This document shows, in pieces, positions 43,154 through 45,093 of a stretch of 45,093 nucleotides of DNA; the stretch's first letter is position 1; every line of letters begins with the position of its first letter. The notes beneath the pieces are model-generated. The model did not search any database. It was not told the origin of the DNA and worked only from the letters and a program-made list of their open reading frames with translations. Location: assembly GCA_011523365.1 (NCBI GenBank), contig WTGY01000065.1:1-45093 (forward strand), in the 5' to 3' direction. The translations under genes and the position numbers were made by a program. Origin of the DNA: Caldilineaceae bacterium. GTDB taxonomy: Bacteria > Chloroflexota > Anaerolineae > Caldilineales > Caldilineaceae.

Positions 43154-43286
43154 TCGCAACGGTTCACGCCCCGGATCCTAACACATTCAACGCCCCCAAA
43201 CCAAATCCAGCACCCACCTGAGTTCCCCGCAAAAAGGAGCCCGACCGGCCTCCCCTCCGCCGTCGGACCCCCCAGCGCGTCGCCGA

Positions 43287-44819
43287 TCACCCGCTCGCCA
43301 TTTCCATATGCTCCTCCAAAAACGCCACCGCATGAGCAAGCCGCTCCAACGTCTCCTCACGACCAAGAGCCTCAATACTCTCAAAAAGAGGCGGCGACAC
43401 CTTCTTCCCACTGATCGCACCGCGCACCGGCCCGAAAAAGCTGCCCGCCTTCACACCCAGCTCCTCTGCCTTCTCGCGAAAAGCCACCTGTATGGCCTCT
43501 GCCGAAAACGGCTCCACCTCCGCCAACAGCTCTGCCCCTGATCGCAACATGTCCACACTTTGCGCCGCGTCCAGCTTACGCCCAATCAACAGCTTGGGAC
43601 TGGCGTACTCTATCGTGTCCGCCTCCTGATAGGCCCAGTCGATCCAGTCTGCGGCCTCGTCAAGCCGTTTAATCCGCTCCTGAATAACCGGGATCAGAAT
43701 CTCCAGCTTGCCGTCAGAACGCAGTTCGGATTCAGCTACGCCGAGCTGCCGGCTCAGAAACGGCAGTAGAGCCGACTTCAGTGCCGCGGGCGTCAACTCG
43801 CGAATATAAAGCCCGTTCAGCCAGTCCAGCTTCTCGTACGGAAGCGCCGCAGCCGACGGATTGATCTCCTCCAGACTGAACCGCTCGATCGCTTCCTCGC
43901 GGCTGAACACCTCCTGGTCCGGGTCGAAATTCCAGCCAACGTTCGTCAGAAAATTGAACATCGCGTCCGGCAGATAACCGCATTCCTGAAACTCGTGCAC
44001 CAGCGCCAGAAACTCTTTGCCCGCCACCATCTTCTTGCGCTTGCTCATTTTGCCCTTGCCGCTCGGGTCCAGAATAACGGGCAAGTGCACCAGAACCGGC
44101 ATCTCCCAGCCGAATGCGTCAACGATCAGCTTGTGAATCGGCGCCGTCGCCAGCCACTCCTCGCCTCGCAGGACGTGTGTAATCTCCATCAACCTGTCAT
44201 CAACCATCGCCGCCAGATGATAGGTCGGCATTCCGTCCGCCTTGAGCAGGATTTCATCCTGCAGCTGCCGGTTCTCGACTTCAATATCGCCGCGCAGGAG
44301 ATCCTTGAAAACGGTGACCCCTTCCAGGGGCACCGCGAAGCGAATGACGGATGCCGCTCCCTCCGCTTCATACTGCCTTCTCTCCTCGTCAGACAGATTT
44401 CGGCAATGTCTGTCGTAGCCCGTTCTCTTTCCAGCGCGCCTCTGCGCCTCCCTCATCTCTGCCAACCGTTCAGGTGTACAGTAGCATCGGTAGGCGGCCC
44501 CCTTGTCGACAAGCGCCTGGGCCTTCACCCCATAAATCTGCTGCCTCTCCGACTGCACATACGGCGCGCACGGCCCGCCGACGTCCGGCCCTTCGTCCCA
44601 ATCCAGCCCTAACCAGCGCAAGCCGTTCACCAGGCTGTCCATGCTCTCAGGATCAAAGCGTCTGCGGTCCGTATCCTCGATCCGCAAAATAAACTGCCCC
44701 TCCGTCTTCCGCGCCCACAACCAGTCGAAGAGTGCCGTCCGCAGCCCGCCCAGATGCAAATGGCCCGTCGGGCTGGGCGCAAATCGAACTCGCGCCGGTC
44801 CGTCCCCATTGTCAATCAT
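43287..44819 (-). CDS. gltX: Glutamyl-tRNA synthetase
   Basis: 510 residues from ATG 44819, chosen because GAGG lies 7 bases upstream; a TTG at 44834 is in frame but overlaps that site. Class I synthetase: RFAPSPTGHLHLGGLRTALFDWLWARK carries the HIGH-type motif, FILRIEDTDRRR follows, and the KMSKR loop is GKGKMSKRKK. The C-terminal anticodon-binding helical domain is present (about 330-510). Whether it also charges tRNA-Gln (non-discriminating form, needing GatCAB) cannot be read with certainty; no glnS or gatB is here. tRNA-Gln lies 134 bases downstream on the same strand. Confidence 0.96.
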   Translation of the reverse strand: MIDNGDGPARVRFAPSPTGHLHLGGLRTALFDWLWARKTEGQFILRIEDTDRRRFDPESMDSLVNGLRWLGLDWDEGPDVGGPCAPYVQSERQQIYGVKAQALVDKGAAYRCYCTPERLAEMREAQRRAGKRTGYDRHCRNLSDEERRQYEAEGAASVIRFAVPLEGVTVFKDLLRGDIEVENRQLQDEILLKADGMPTYHLAAMVDDRLMEITHVLRGEEWLATAPIHKLIVDAFGWEMPVLVHLPVILDPSGKGKMSKRKKMVAGKEFLALVHEFQECGYLPDAMFNFLTNVGWNFDPDQEVFSREEAIERFSLEEINPSAAALPYEKLDWLNGLYIRELTPAALKSALLPFLSRQLGVAESELRSDGKLEILIPVIQERIKRLDEAADWIDWAYQEADTIEYASPKLLIGRKLDAAQSVDMLRSGAELLAEVEPFSAEAIQVAFREKAEELGVKAGSFFGPVRGAISGKKVSPPLFESIEALGREETLERLAHAVAFLEEHMEMASG

Positions 44820-45009
44820 CGTCTTGCCTCGCAAAAAGAGTACCTGTCTGTTCCACCCACAAACGCGCCCGCTAGCCTATCACACCGCCCCTCGTGCGTC
44901 AACGTTCCCGCAGTCCGGCGCGCTTCCCAACAGGCGCATACCCTCGCCAATCCCAGGCATCCGCCAACCGGCACCCCACCTCACACCAACCTCAATAGGC
45001 CCTCCATCC

Positions 45010-45093
45010 ACTGACCCCTAACCCCTGTCCCCTAGCCCCTGCAGTTCCGGGCGGTCGGGCCTATTCGGCCCTCCCTTGTGCGGGGGCTCCGCC
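45010..45093. repeat. Dispersed repeat family A, copy 5, cut by the window end
   Basis: A variant array TGACCCCTAACCCCTGTCCCCTAGCCCCTGCAGTT (45014-45047 region) is followed by the family core GGGCGGTCGGGCC-TATTC-GGCCC and the beginning of the GC hairpin. The rest lies outside the window. The left inverted end is not seen. Confidence 0.75.

Overview
The window looks like chromosomal DNA of a GC-rich bacterium, most probably a Chloroflexota member of the Caldilinea/Anaerolineae kind. This is inferred from gene style and was not checked by any search: solute-binding lipoproteins with Ala/Pro-rich stretches after the lipobox, a Uma2 nuclease, paired phytanoyl-CoA-dioxygenase-like genes beside sugar transporters, a futalosine-route MqnA together with a class I HMG-CoA reductase, a PurS-PurL fusion, and intergenic spaces packed with dispersed repeats.

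Layout. 1-3045 (+): Uma2 nuclease, amidase, mqnA. 3488-7904 (+): a sugar-type ABC importer (binding protein, two permeases, no ATPase) ending in a PhyH-type dioxygenase. 8323-14595 (-): argJ, argG and two tandem paralogous cytochrome P450s; argG has a leader with a strong intrinsic terminator. 14837-18374 (-): a second sugar ABC importer, also without ATPase. 19354-21129 (+): a second PhyH-like protein and a bicupin. 21433-25601 (-): Gfo/Idh/MocA oxidoreductase, sugar-isomerase-like TIM barrel, and permease and binding protein of a polar amino-acid-type ABC importer. 25725-26585 (+): a protein I do not recognise. 27190-36829 (+): tRNA-Glu and a purine cluster purSL-purQ-purC-purE-purK-purF-purD, followed by HMG-CoA reductase (36953-38500). 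38567-42880: an AT-richer, decayed accessory island. 43082-44819 (-): tRNA-Gln and gltX.

The accessory island is the part most likely to hold something new. Next to the 3' end of tRNA-Gln lie a KAP-family P-loop NTPase, a coiled-coil/zinc-ribbon protein and a protein ending in a nucleoside-deoxyribosyltransferase/TIR-like domain, all on the minus strand. Around them are remnants of other accessory genes: N-terminal fragments resembling restriction-modification methylases, and a ribbon-helix-helix gene killed by two stop codons. This is the usual look of a defence hot spot. A degenerate 15-base copy of the tRNA-Gln end lies at the far side of the island.

The second theme is intergenic repeats. 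Three families can be delimited by eye. Family A is about 460-500 bp, has imperfect terminal inverted repeats, a heptad tandem array and a GC hairpin core, with five copies (one cut by the window end). Family B is about 200-270 bp, has terminal inverted repeats around tandem TTCGCG-rich units, with three copies. Family C is about 140 bp and carries paired hairpins with a constant CTTGT loop. None encodes a protein that I can see. Their recurrent placement at gene ends, and the use of the heptad array to supply stop codons, deserve a closer look.
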